Shown: positions 1 through 6,150 of the stretch, in pieces | How the letters are laid out: the number at the start of each line of letters is the position of its first letter | Position numbering within the stretch: the stretch's first letter is position 1 | Assembly (NCBI GenBank): GCA_050184225.1 | Contig: JBFXAN010000210.1 | Coordinates: forward strand, 1-10,514 | DNA from: JBFXAN01 sp050184225 | Lineage (GTDB): Bacteria; Chloroflexota; Dehalococcoidia; CAUJGQ01 | DNA length: 10,514 nucleotides | Direction: 5' to 3' | Made by a program: the position numbers and the translations under genes | The notes under the pieces: model-generated | What the model saw: only the letters and a program-made list of their open reading frames with translations | The model's database searches: none | What the model was told of the DNA's origin: nothing

Positions 1-111
1 GCGACATTGCAATGCCGCACCGAACCGGCGCCCCCGCTCGAACCCATCGCCGTCGCCCAGTCCACCGCCTGCTACAACCCCGTTTTCCACGTCTGGGACA
101 ACGACGATTGA
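1..111 (+). CDS. 3' end of an unidentified gene (partial)
   Basis: The frame beginning at base 1 is open to a TGA at 109-111 and encodes a 36-residue tail ending in STACYNPVFHVWDNDD. The composition (two Cys, Pro-rich, acidic end) looks like a genuine protein C-terminus and not repeat-derived sequence. I do not recognise the family. With two cysteines it could be an extracytoplasmic protein like the gene that follows, but that is a guess. The stop codon TGA is also the first three bases of the palindromic element at 109-293, so the element may have been inserted into the gene and may have supplied its present stop. The start lies outside the window. Confidence 0.5.
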   Translation, partial: ATLQCRTEPAPPLEPIAVAQSTACYNPVFHVWDNDD

Positions 112-293
112 ACCGCGGAGACGCAGAGGACGCGGAGGACGCAAAGGTCCAATTTGTCATGCTGAGCGAAGCGAAGCATCTCGCCGATGAGCGTGTCCCA
201 CCACGAGATACTTCGTCGCTGCGCGCCTCAGCATGACAAATTGGACCTTTGCGTCCTCCGCGTCCTCTGCGTCCTCTGCGTCCCTGCGGTTCA
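109..293. repeat. Composite two-layer palindromic element
   Basis: This is a long imperfect inverted repeat with arms at about 109-183 and 204-293 and a loop of about 20 nt. The outer layer starts TGAACCGC and contains 9-nt units of the form ACGC(A/G)(G/A)AGG: three on the left (121-147) and four on the right (246-281, complementary strand). The inner layer is AATTTGTCATGCTGAG...CATCTCG and its complement. Spurious peptides such as MLSEAKHL come from this sequence. There is no transposase. It resembles the non-autonomous REP/MITE-like repeats dispersed in Chloroflexota-type genomes. If transcribed, it would fold into a very stable hairpin right at the stop codon of the upstream gene. Confidence 0.85.
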
Positions 294-459
294 TCCCGTT
301 GTCCGTCCGCCATGTGTTGCCGGCAACACCCCGGTTGTCGCCGGCGCGACATCGTCGGCCGTGTCAGCGTGCTGTCAGCACCGTGCCATCGTGCGGCGCC
401 CTCGCAGCCCGGATGCTGGGCGAAACACACCGCCCACACGGGCCACGGAGGAATCGCCC
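294..459 (+). promoter_or_regulatory. Upstream region of the FN3 gene with two short perfect palindromes
   Basis: There is no gene in this stretch. It holds a 16-bp perfect palindrome, GTGTTGCCGGCAACAC (314-329), and a 13-bp palindrome, GTGCTGTCAGCAC (369-381), in which GTCAGC also recurs as a direct repeat (363-368 and 374-379). I see no convincing -35/-10 pair. The palindromes could be operators or RNA hairpins in the leader of the gene at 460, but their role is inferred only from position. Confidence 0.25.
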
Positions 460-1494
460 ATGCGACGTACATCATTGATCCAGACCCTCAGCCGGCTGGC
501 TGCCGTCATCGGCCTGCTCGCCGGCCTGCTCCTGCTCGTCGGTACCGGCACGGCGGCGGCCGCTTTCGAACCGCCGGTTATCCTGTCCCCCACGGCGCTG
601 GGTGGCAATGTCAGCAACTTGCCGAACTGCATCACCGTCAACTGGTTTCACTCCGGGTCGGGCGTGGTCGGCTTCTCCGTCGAGCGCGAGCAGCCCTACT
701 GGGGCCGCGATGACATCGGCGCCGACCAGCGCAGTCTCCCGGTGTGCGGCATGGAACCGAACACGACCTACCACTTCCAGGTCTGTGCCTACTTCGGCAC
801 CGAGGATGGCGACACGGAGTGCACGGAGGCGGACCTGCGGACGGGCGCGCCCGAGACGCCGCCGGCATCGCAGCGCCCGCCTGCGCCCAGGATCGTCGAA
901 CACCATGCCGGTGAGACGTGGATCGGGATCAAATGGGACGCCGGCTATGACTACGACTCCTACTTCGTCAACTACACGCTGAAGGCGGCCCCCGGCGCGC
1001 CGCCGAACGGACCGCGCACCATCCACCACGATGACGACGGCACCTGGGGCTACCAGCGCGTGGACGGCCTGCTGCCGGGCCGCACCTACATCTTCCAGGT
1101 GCAGGGCTGCACCGAGACGTTCTTCGGGCTCGGCGAGGACCACTGCTGGGATTGGTCCGCCACCTACGAGGCCGGCGTGCCGGCCTACCCGCTGCACTCC
1201 GGTCCGGACACCTGTGCGCCCGGCTTCGTCTGGCGGGAGGCATTTGCCGGCGACCATGTCTGTGTGATCCCGGCCCGCCGCGACCAGGTTGCCGCCGACA
1301 ACGCGCAGGCCAATGCACGGCGTGCCTACTACAGCGGCCCCGAATCTGGCTTCGTCGTGCCGGACACCTGCAAGCAGGGCTGGGTCTGGCGCGAGGCGCG
1401 GCCCGAGGACCACGTCTGCGTGACGCCGGCGGAACGCAGCCTCGTCGCGGCCGAGAACGCCACCGCCAACGAGCGCCGCGCCGTACCGCGCTAG
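460..1494 (+). CDS. Secreted fibronectin type III protein with two C-terminal VWREA-type repeats
   Basis: A 344-aa protein. The ATG at 460 is chosen because GGAGG (447-451) lies 8 nt upstream and because it opens a classical signal peptide: MRRTS, a hydrophobic stretch at about residues 12-30, and a TAAAA cleavage region near 31-35. The earlier in-frame start at 187 would translate the palindrome. Two fibronectin type III-like domains follow (about 38-127 and 131-236), with NTTYHFQVCAY and GRTYIFQVQGC as the typical strand-F segments. The C-terminus has two copies of a 42-residue cysteine-containing repeat at 249-290 and 301-342, period 52. Its pattern is DTCxxGxVWREAxxxDHVCVxPxxRxxVAxxNAxAN. 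That motif occurs in exported bacterial proteins of unknown role. The protein is probably extracellular, with a binding rather than enzymatic role. The gene stands alone, bracketed by palindromic elements on both sides. Confidence 0.88.
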   Translation: MRRTSLIQTLSRLAAVIGLLAGLLLLVGTGTAAAAFEPPVILSPTALGGNVSNLPNCITVNWFHSGSGVVGFSVEREQPYWGRDDIGADQRSLPVCGMEPNTTYHFQVCAYFGTEDGDTECTEADLRTGAPETPPASQRPPAPRIVEHHAGETWIGIKWDAGYDYDSYFVNYTLKAAPGAPPNGPRTIHHDDDGTWGYQRVDGLLPGRTYIFQVQGCTETFFGLGEDHCWDWSATYEAGVPAYPLHSGPDTCAPGFVWREAFAGDHVCVIPARRDQVAADNAQANARRAYYSGPESGFVVPDTCKQGWVWREARPEDHVCVTPAERSLVAAENATANERRAVPR

Positions 1495-1526
1495 CTCGGG
1501 CCTCCGACTGAGACGAAGCCTACGTG

Positions 1527-1684
1527 TTTTGAACCACAGAAACGCAGAGGCGCAGAGGTTTTCATGTCATGCTGAGGAGCGGAGCGACGAAGCATCTCGC
1601 CGGGTGACGAACTCACGGCGAGATGCTTCACTCCGCTCAGCATGACAATCCTGATCTCTGCGCCTCTGCGTCTCTGTGGTGAAA
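1527..1684. repeat. Second composite palindromic element, between convergent genes
   Basis: This is an inverted repeat of the same design as the one at 109-293. The outer arms are GAACCACAGAAACGCAGAGG (1531-1550) and its near-complement ending at 1684. The inner arms are TGTCATGCTGAG...GCATCTCGCCG (about 1565-1602) and CGGCGAGATGC...CTCAGCATGACA (1616-1647). The loop is 13 nt (1603-1615). It begins 32 nt after the stop of the FN3 gene and ends 15 nt before the stop of the convergent gene at 1700, so it could serve as a bidirectional transcript end. No open reading frame of its own is supported. Confidence 0.85.
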
Positions 1685-1699
1685 AGTTGCCCGCGCGGC

Positions 1700-2068
1700 T
1701 TAGGCAAAGTCCATGGGTACGGAGGTCACGGATTCGAGATGGCCTCCTCGAACGCGGATCGTCCGCGTCAACTCCGCCCCATCGAAGTGTTCGAACGTCG
1801 TAAAGGTGGCGATCGGCGGTTTCGCGCTATCACGGCTGGACCACGAAATCCGCTGTGTATGGGTAATCCCGTTGATCTCAACCTGCGGTGCATCGAGCCG
1901 GACCCGGCCGGAGATGCGATAGGTACCTGGTTCTTGCATGGTCAGCCGTGTGGCAGATGGCGTGACTGCCGTGATCGTCGGGCGTCGTTCGCCGACGCGT
2001 GGGAGTGTCACCGCTGCGCCGGCAATCGCGAGCAGTCCCGTCACCTTCAGCAGCATACGGCGGTTCAT
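1700..2068 (-). CDS. Small exported protein of unknown function, possible Tat signal
   Basis: A 122-aa protein. The ATG at 2068 is preceded by GGGAGGG with a 5-nt gap and starts a signal sequence, MNRRMLLKVTGLLAIAGAAV. The RRMLLK segment fits the twin-arginine pattern RRxxLK followed by a hydrophobic core, so Tat export is plausible. A start 27 codons earlier is possible but has no comparable ribosome-binding site. The mature part (about 30-122) is a short, probably beta-rich domain with threonine-rich segments (ITAVTPSATRL, GTYRISGRVRL, THTQRISW). It contains no cysteine and no motif I recognise. It is divergent from the hydrolase gene at 2178 with 109 nt between the starts. Its function is unknown. 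Confidence 0.72.
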   Translation of the reverse strand: MNRRMLLKVTGLLAIAGAAVTLPRVGERRPTITAVTPSATRLTMQEPGTYRISGRVRLDAPQVEINGITHTQRISWSSRDSAKPPIATFTTFEHFDGAELTRTIRVRGGHLESVTSVPMDFA

Positions 2069-2177
2069 CGTTACCCTCCCGATAGTCGACATCAGTAAGT
2101 ATCGTTTACCATACGGCGAGCGAACCGCCAATGGATTCGCACGCAGCAAGGTTTGTTAGCTTTGCAGGAGGGAAGGA

Positions 2178-2942
2178 ATGTGGAATTCGTTTGATACCGG
2201 GACCGAAGGGGGTATGGTCGCCGGGGTTTCGACGATCACCGGCGGCGGCGGCGACCCGATCCATGCCTATATCGCCCGGCCCGACGGCCCTGGACCCTAT
2301 CCAGGCGTCGTCTTGGTCCACCACCTACCGGGTTGGGACGAATACTATCGGGAGTTCACACGTCGCTTCGCGGAGCACGGCTTCATCGCCATCTGCCCGG
2401 ACCTGTACGAGCGTTATGGACACGGTTCACCGGACGATGTTGCTGCCCTGGCTCGTGGCGATGGGGGCGTCGCCGACGCCTCGGTGATTGCTGACTCGGA
2501 AGCCGCCATGACCTGGGTGAAGTCTCACCCGACCAGCAACGGCAAGGTCGGGATCATCGGGACCTGCTCAGGCGGTCGGCATGCGCTGCTGGTGGCGTCC
2601 AGCGTCCAGGGTTTCGACGCCGTGGCCGACCTCTGGGGTGGCGGAGTCATTGCCTCACCCGACCAACTCAACGACAAGCGGCCGGTGGCGGTGATCGACC
2701 TGACGCCGAACCTGACCGCGCCCCTCATCGGCCTCTTCGGCAACGACGACCGGGGACCCAGTCCGGAGCAGGTGGACCAGCACGAAGCGGTACTCCAACA
2801 GCACGGTAAGACCTACATCTTCCATCGGTACGATGGCGCCGGACATGGCTTCTTCTACTATCACGCGCCGGCCTACCGACAGCAGCAGGCTATGGACGGC
2901 TGGGACAAGATCGAAGACTTCTTCAATCAGTATCTACTGTAG
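2178..2942 (+). CDS. Dienelactone hydrolase family alpha/beta hydrolase
   Basis: A 254-aa protein, close to the usual 230-260 aa of the family. AGGAGG at 2166-2171 lies 6 nt before the ATG. The alpha/beta-hydrolase pattern is visible: the beta3 strand YPGVVLVHHLPG (41-52), the nucleophile elbow GTCSGG with Cys130, a probable acid at Asp190 or Asp191 (LFGNDDRGPSPEQ) and His223 in GAGHGF. A Cys-Asp-His triad is typical of dienelactone hydrolases, in contrast to the Ser of most esterases. Classical members hydrolyse 4-carboxymethylenebutenolide in chloroaromatic and catechol breakdown, but this family is broad and the true substrate cannot be read from the sequence. There is no signal peptide, so it is cytoplasmic. 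An intradiol dioxygenase lies 3.2 kb away but in a different transcription unit, so a shared pathway is only a possibility. Confidence 0.9.
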   Translation: MWNSFDTGTEGGMVAGVSTITGGGGDPIHAYIARPDGPGPYPGVVLVHHLPGWDEYYREFTRRFAEHGFIAICPDLYERYGHGSPDDVAALARGDGGVADASVIADSEAAMTWVKSHPTSNGKVGIIGTCSGGRHALLVASSVQGFDAVADLWGGGVIASPDQLNDKRPVAVIDLTPNLTAPLIGLFGNDDRGPSPEQVDQHEAVLQQHGKTYIFHRYDGAGHGFFYYHAPAYRQQQAMDGWDKIEDFFNQYLL

Positions 2943-2974
2943 CGCCGCCGGCAACTAATGGGACGATCGATCGC

Positions 2975-3004
2975 GGATGGCTCCTCCAACGTGAGGAGCC
3001 ATCC
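2975..3004. terminator. Hairpin between convergent genes
   Basis: A perfect 12-bp stem, GGATGGCTCCTC (2975-2986) and GAGGAGCCATCC (2993-3004), with a 6-nt loop. It lies 32 nt after the stop of the hydrolase gene and 44 nt beyond the stop of the convergent gene at 3049. No T-run follows on either strand, so it is an atypical intrinsic terminator or a 3'-end stabiliser. It may act in both directions. Confidence 0.6.
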
Positions 3005-3048
3005 CAACGGGTCCACTTGGGAGATACATTGGCGGCGTCAGCGTGCGA

Positions 3049-3231
3049 TTAGGGCGTTCGCTCCTCTTCCTTGCGCAGGAATCGGGCCAGCGGCTCGCCG
3101 GTCACCAGCCAGCCTAGCATCGCCCCGGCCACCATCCCGACCAGCGCCAGGTCTGATGTCACCATTCGTGCCAGAATTCCGCCCAGAATCGCACCGACGA
3201 TCATCACGGCAAGCCGGATTACCTGTCGCAT
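3049..3231 (-). CDS. Small membrane protein of unknown function
   Basis: A 60-aa protein. I chose the ATG at 3231 because GAGAGG lies about 9 nt upstream. The in-frame ATG at 3258 has no ribosome-binding site. The protein is two hydrophobic helices rich in glycine and alanine (about 5-22, IRLAVMIVGAILGGILAR, and 26-46, ALVGMVAGAMLGWLV) followed by a charged tail, RFLRKEEERTP. Helices of this glycine-rich type often pack together in the membrane. It follows the kelch lipoprotein gene on the same strand with a 65-nt gap, so the two may be co-transcribed. I cannot assign a function. Confidence 0.65.
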   Translation of the reverse strand: MRQVIRLAVMIVGAILGGILARMVTSDLALVGMVAGAMLGWLVTGEPLARFLRKEEERTP

Positions 3232-3265
3232 CCCATCGCTTCCTCTCACCGACCCCATACTGGTG

Positions 3266-3288
3266 AACGGTCTTGACAGACTGCCGTT
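3266..3288 (-). terminator. Weak hairpin downstream of the kelch gene
   Basis: AACGGTCT (3266-3273) pairs with AGA and CCGTT (3278-3280, 3284-3288) around a TGAC loop with a 3-nt bulge. It lies 8 nt past the stop of the kelch gene. No T-run follows on the - strand. It may attenuate transcription into the small membrane protein gene, or have no role. Confidence 0.25.
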
Positions 3289-3296
3289 CCCCTTGC

Positions 3297-4433
3297 TTAC
3301 CGGCAGTCGACCTCAGCGCGAAACGCCTGATGCAGGGTCGAACCGCTGTTGCCCCCTCGTGCCGTGCCCCCGCCCGGTAGGTGAACCCAGTCGTCGAACA
3401 CGGCCGCCCCTGTCACCCCGTGGACCGGGGTCGGGATCGGTTCCAGGTTTTGCCACATGTCGGTGCGCGGGTCGTAGACATCCAATTCGGCAAAGACCCC
3501 GCGTGGATCCGCATCATTGCCTTCCCCGCCGAAGACATAGAAACATCCCCGCGTCGCGATGCCGTTCACGCCGCCGCGTGCGGCCGGCAGTGACGCGGCG
3601 CGGCGCCAGTTGCCGCTGGCGGGGTCGTACACTTCGACGATGTCGGTCATCTCGCTGCCCACCCCGCCGCCAAAACGTCCGCCCACGACGTAGAGCAGGC
3701 CGTCGATCGCGCCCGCCGCCAAATGATTGCGCTGCGTCGGCAGATTGGGCAACACCGTCCACGTGTCCGCGCTGGCATCATACACGGCAAAGTCGTGACC
3801 GCGCGGTGGCCGGCCGCCCGCCACATAGATCTTGCCGTCGATCACGCCGGTGGCGCCGGCGCTGCGGGCGGTGGGCATCGGCGTCTTCTCCGTCCATGTG
3901 GCCGTCGCCGGGTCGTACTCGTAGACGTTGGCGATGAAGATGCCTTGATTGGCGACGCCGCTCATACTGATCTCGCCGCCGATCACATACAACTTCCCGT
4001 TGACGGCCGCCGCCATCGTGTGATGCAAGGGTTGCGGCACGGGTGTGGTATACGACCACTGGTCCGTCTGCGCGTCGTACACCTGCACCGTGTTGACATA
4101 GACGCGGGTCGATGGATACCCGCCGATCACATAGATGCGGCCGTCCAGCTGGGCAACGGCGGTCTCAGAGTTCGGGTCGAGGAGTGGCGCCCGCGTGGCC
4201 CAGATGCTCCCGCTCTGCGGCGCCGGAGACACCTCCGGCACTGCGGACGCGGCACTCGACGGCGGTGGTGATACCGTCTCTTCCACGGCCACCGTGGAGG
4301 CGGTGGATTCACCATCTGAACACCCGAGCAGCACAACCACGCTGACGACGCCCAACAGCACGGTGCGCACCCACCGATCGAACCCTTGCCGGCTGTGATT
4401 AGATTGGCCAAATTCCTCACGGCAATGTCGCAT
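3297..4433 (-). CDS. Kelch-repeat beta-propeller lipoprotein
   Basis: A 378-aa protein. The ATG at 4433 has AGGAGG 11-12 nt upstream. An ATG 26 codons earlier has no such site and encodes no useful sequence. A long basic n-region leads to the membrane segment TVLLGVVSVVVLLGC with lipobox Cys38, so the mature protein should be lipid-anchored outside the membrane. Residues 40-75 are a Ser/Pro/Val-rich linker. Six kelch blades follow, marked by the paired glycines after a hydrophobic strand: IYVIGG (104-105), LYVIGG (152-153), IYVAGG (206-207), LYVVGG (251-252), FYVFGG (302-303) and a degenerate HLPGGG (354-356). Conserved Tyr/Trp follow, as in VYDAQTDQW and YEYDPATATW. Six or seven blades close into a propeller. 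Such proteins bind ligands or, less often, carry catalytic sites, and no catalytic motif is visible here. Confidence 0.9.
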   Translation of the reverse strand: MRHCREEFGQSNHSRQGFDRWVRTVLLGVVSVVVLLGCSDGESTASTVAVEETVSPPPSSAASAVPEVSPAPQSGSIWATRAPLLDPNSETAVAQLDGRIYVIGGYPSTRVYVNTVQVYDAQTDQWSYTTPVPQPLHHTMAAAVNGKLYVIGGEISMSGVANQGIFIANVYEYDPATATWTEKTPMPTARSAGATGVIDGKIYVAGGRPPRGHDFAVYDASADTWTVLPNLPTQRNHLAAGAIDGLLYVVGGRFGGGVGSEMTDIVEVYDPASGNWRRAASLPAARGGVNGIATRGCFYVFGGEGNDADPRGVFAELDVYDPRTDMWQNLEPIPTPVHGVTGAAVFDDWVHLPGGGTARGGNSGSTLHQAFRAEVDCR

Positions 4434-4546
4434 GGATTGCCCGTCCTCCTGGCCCGTCAGTGCAGCAAATCGCCCGCCATGGCCACGCAGGTCACATAGA
4501 TTGGACAGCACTCATCGTACCTGTGTCGGCGCCTCTCCCGGAAAGC

Positions 4547-4576
4547 CCTTTGCGTCCTCTGCGTCTCTGCGGTTCA
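4547..4576. repeat. Solitary outer arm of the palindromic element
   Basis: Read on the - strand this is TGAACCGCAGAG followed by two 9-nt units, ACGCAGAGG and ACGCAAAGG. It is the same sequence as the outer arms of the element at 109-293, but with no inner palindrome and no partner arm nearby. It begins 24 nt past the stop of the oxidoreductase gene. Its orientation relative to that gene (TGAACC end nearest the stop) is the same as for the complete elements. It may be a deletion remnant or a mobile half-unit. Confidence 0.75.
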
Positions 4577-4600
4577 CATCCTGATCACGACAGCGACACG

Positions 4601-5830
4601 CTATCGGGAGACGGTGGCGCGGCGGCTGTCCTGGTAGGCGTGCACATCGATCCAGGGCTTGCCCTCGGCGAAGCGGACGGCGCGGAACGGCGTCAGGTCC
4701 ATCAGCCGTGGTTCGCCGTCCACCACCCACTCTGCCAGGCAGATGCCGATTGCGGGCGATGTCTTGAACGACGTGCCGCTGTCGCCGGCCATCGCAAATA
4801 GTCCGCGCACGCTCGGGATCTTGTCGATGATCGGATGGCTGTCGGGACTGACCATGATCATCCCCGCCCAGCCGCCCCGCATCGTCGCCGCCCGGTAGGC
4901 GGGAAACCGGTTCGCCAGCAGCGACCGGGCCAGGTCCACATAGGTTGGGTCCACGCTCTCGGCATAGGCGTCCGGATCGGTGCCGTCCACACCGGACTCG
5001 CCACCGACGAGCGTGCCGGATTCACCCTCCGGCCGGAACCAGGCGTGGGCGCCGCTGGCGTCGATCACCACACGATGACGCCGCACCGGGTCCACCGCCG
5101 CCGGCCGACGAAAGACGACGACCTGCACGCGGCGCGGCACCAGGCCGAAGTCCAGCCCTAGCGGCGCCAGCAACCGATCGGCCCAGGCGCCGCCGGCGAG
5201 CACGACCGTATCGGTCGCAATCCGCCCCCGGCTGGTTTCGACGCCGATCACCCGATCGCCTTCCCGGAGGATCGCTGTCGCTTCCGTGTCCGTGCAGATC
5301 GTGGCGCCGCCGGCCTGTGCCGCCGCCGCGAATCCGTAGAGCGTGGCGTTCGGATCGGCGAAGCCGGAGTGCGGCTCGAAGGCGGCAACGGTGAGGTTAT
5401 CGGTGCGCATCAGCGGCTCGATCTCGCGCAGGTCGGCCGCGTTCACGACCGTGGTATCGATGCCGATCGCGCGGTGCTCGGCAACGTTGGCCCGAAGGTT
5501 CTCCTCGTCCTCGGGCGCGACCACCTGGACGAACCCGACCGCCTCGAAGCCGGGCGAGCCATACCCGACCTCCTCATCCCAATGCCGGAAGACATGGAGG
5601 CTCTCGTGGGTGAGCCGGGCCTCGTGCGCGTTCGTGTAGTGACAGCGGACAAGGGCGCCGGACTTGCCGCTCGCGCCCGCACCCAACTGACGGCGTTCGA
5701 GCAGCACGACATCACGCACACCGCGGCGGGTCAGTTGAAAGGCGGTTGACGCACCGTTCACACCGCCGCCGATCACCACCACCGCCGCCGATCGCGGCAA
5801 TTCTCCCGGATCGATCCGTGCCTCGGCCAT
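4601..5830 (-). CDS. FAD-dependent oxidoreductase, DAO (glycine/sarcosine oxidase-like) family
   Basis: A 409-aa protein of typical length for the DAO family. Start: GGAGG lies 6 nt before the ATG at 5830. The neighbouring ATG at 5833 is only 3 nt from it. Longer in-frame starts run into the inverted repeat at 5903-5970 and are rejected. The N-terminal Rossmann FAD-binding motif is VVVIGGGVNGAS (Gly21, Gly23, Gly26), with Glu45 ending the second strand (VVLLERR) to bind the ribose. GASGKSGALVR (about 52-62) matches the segment that contacts the flavin in sarcosine-oxidase relatives. VVLAGGAWA marks the later FAD contact. The C-terminal GGWAGMIMVSPDSHPIID and GDSGTSFKTSPAIG are the conserved closing motifs. 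It should oxidise a secondary or N-methyl amine or an amino acid, giving an imine and reduced flavin. The substrate is not evident. No signal peptide, so it is cytoplasmic. A TAGAAT at 5863-5868 on the - strand is a possible -10 element without a clear -35. Confidence 0.9.
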   Translation of the reverse strand: MAEARIDPGELPRSAAVVVIGGGVNGASTAFQLTRRGVRDVVLLERRQLGAGASGKSGALVRCHYTNAHEARLTHESLHVFRHWDEEVGYGSPGFEAVGFVQVVAPEDEENLRANVAEHRAIGIDTTVVNAADLREIEPLMRTDNLTVAAFEPHSGFADPNATLYGFAAAAQAGGATICTDTEATAILREGDRVIGVETSRGRIATDTVVLAGGAWADRLLAPLGLDFGLVPRRVQVVVFRRPAAVDPVRRHRVVIDASGAHAWFRPEGESGTLVGGESGVDGTDPDAYAESVDPTYVDLARSLLANRFPAYRAATMRGGWAGMIMVSPDSHPIIDKIPSVRGLFAMAGDSGTSFKTSPAIGICLAEWVVDGEPRLMDLTPFRAVRFAEGKPWIDVHAYQDSRRATVSR

Positions 5831-5902
5831 CATCACCCTCCGCGTGGGGCATCTACACCCGCATTCTACGAAACACAGCCCGACCCGATGCAGCGCGACC
5901 CC

Positions 5903-5970
5903 CTGGGAGCGCGGACATCCTGTCCGCATAAGGGTCGAACGACCGGCGGACAGGATGTCCGCGCTCCCAG
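5903..5970. repeat. Perfect 25-bp inverted repeat of the GGACATCCTGTCC type
   Basis: The left arm 5903-5927 (CTGGGAGCGCGGACATCCTG...) and the right arm 5946-5970 are exact complements over 25 bp, separated by an 18-nt loop. The core GGACAGGATGTCC is itself nearly palindromic. It belongs to a repeat class distinct from those at 109 and 1527. It lies in the divergent spacer between the oxidoreductase and the intradiol dioxygenase, 73 nt from the oxidoreductase start. The sequence reads through in one frame as SADILSAG, a peptide that turns up in false N-terminal extensions. Confidence 0.85.
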
Positions 5971-6015
5971 AGCGAGGGCACAATAAATGCAGGTCTCAGT
6001 AGCACGGGCGCACCA

Positions 6016-6043
6016 CTGACGCGGTACGCTGAATGCATAGGAT
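6016..6043 (+). promoter_or_regulatory. Possible promoter of the intradiol dioxygenase gene
   Basis: CTGACG (6016-6021) and TAGGAT (6038-6043) have a 16-nt spacer, each matching four of six bases of the sigma-70 consensus. Transcription from here would begin near 6050 and place the heptamer array in the leader RNA. The match is weak in a GC-rich background. Confidence 0.28.
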
Positions 6044-6065
6044 CTCCATCAGCGCGCCGCACCCG

Positions 6066-6135
6066 CTAACAGCTAACGACTAACAGCTAACGACTAACAG
6101 CTAACGACTAACAGCTAACGGCTAACGGCTAACAC
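6066..6135. repeat. Ten-copy heptamer tandem array (CTAACRN)
   Basis: There are ten uninterrupted 7-nt units. CTAACAG and CTAACGA alternate for the first seven, followed by CTAACGG twice and CTAACAC once. This is effectively a 14-nt repeat for the first half. The array ends 3 nt before the GAGGA ribosome-binding site (6139-6143) of the dioxygenase gene. It is more AT-rich than the surroundings. Copy number may vary by slippage, which would change leader length but not the reading frame. Confidence 0.95.
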
Positions 6136-6150
6136 CCTGAGGACCGAACG

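Noticed and set aside
12..459. Open frames crossing the first palindrome, including a 5' extension of the FN3 gene from 187 and a 74-aa frame at 12-236
   Set aside because: They translate the repeat itself (MLSEAKHL-type peptide), lack ribosome-binding sites, and the FN3 gene has a good site and signal peptide at 460.
472..1413. A 313-aa - strand open frame opposite the FN3 gene
   Set aside because: It has a repetitive Val/Gly/Arg-rich composition and no ribosome-binding site. The + strand frame has signal peptide, FN3 domains and internal repeats.
109..1684. Insertion sequence or composite transposon
   Set aside because: No transposase or recombinase gene lies between the palindromes and no clear target duplications could be seen.
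3273..3278. Consensus TTGACA on the + strand
   Set aside because: No -10 at proper distance and no + strand gene follows. The bases form part of a hairpin.
5831..5983. N-terminal extension of the FAD oxidoreductase to 5983
   Set aside because: The added residues come from the 25-bp inverted repeat. GGAGG and the Rossmann start support 5830.
6066..6135. CRISPR array
   Set aside because: The units are 7 nt and contiguous without spacers, and no cas gene is present.
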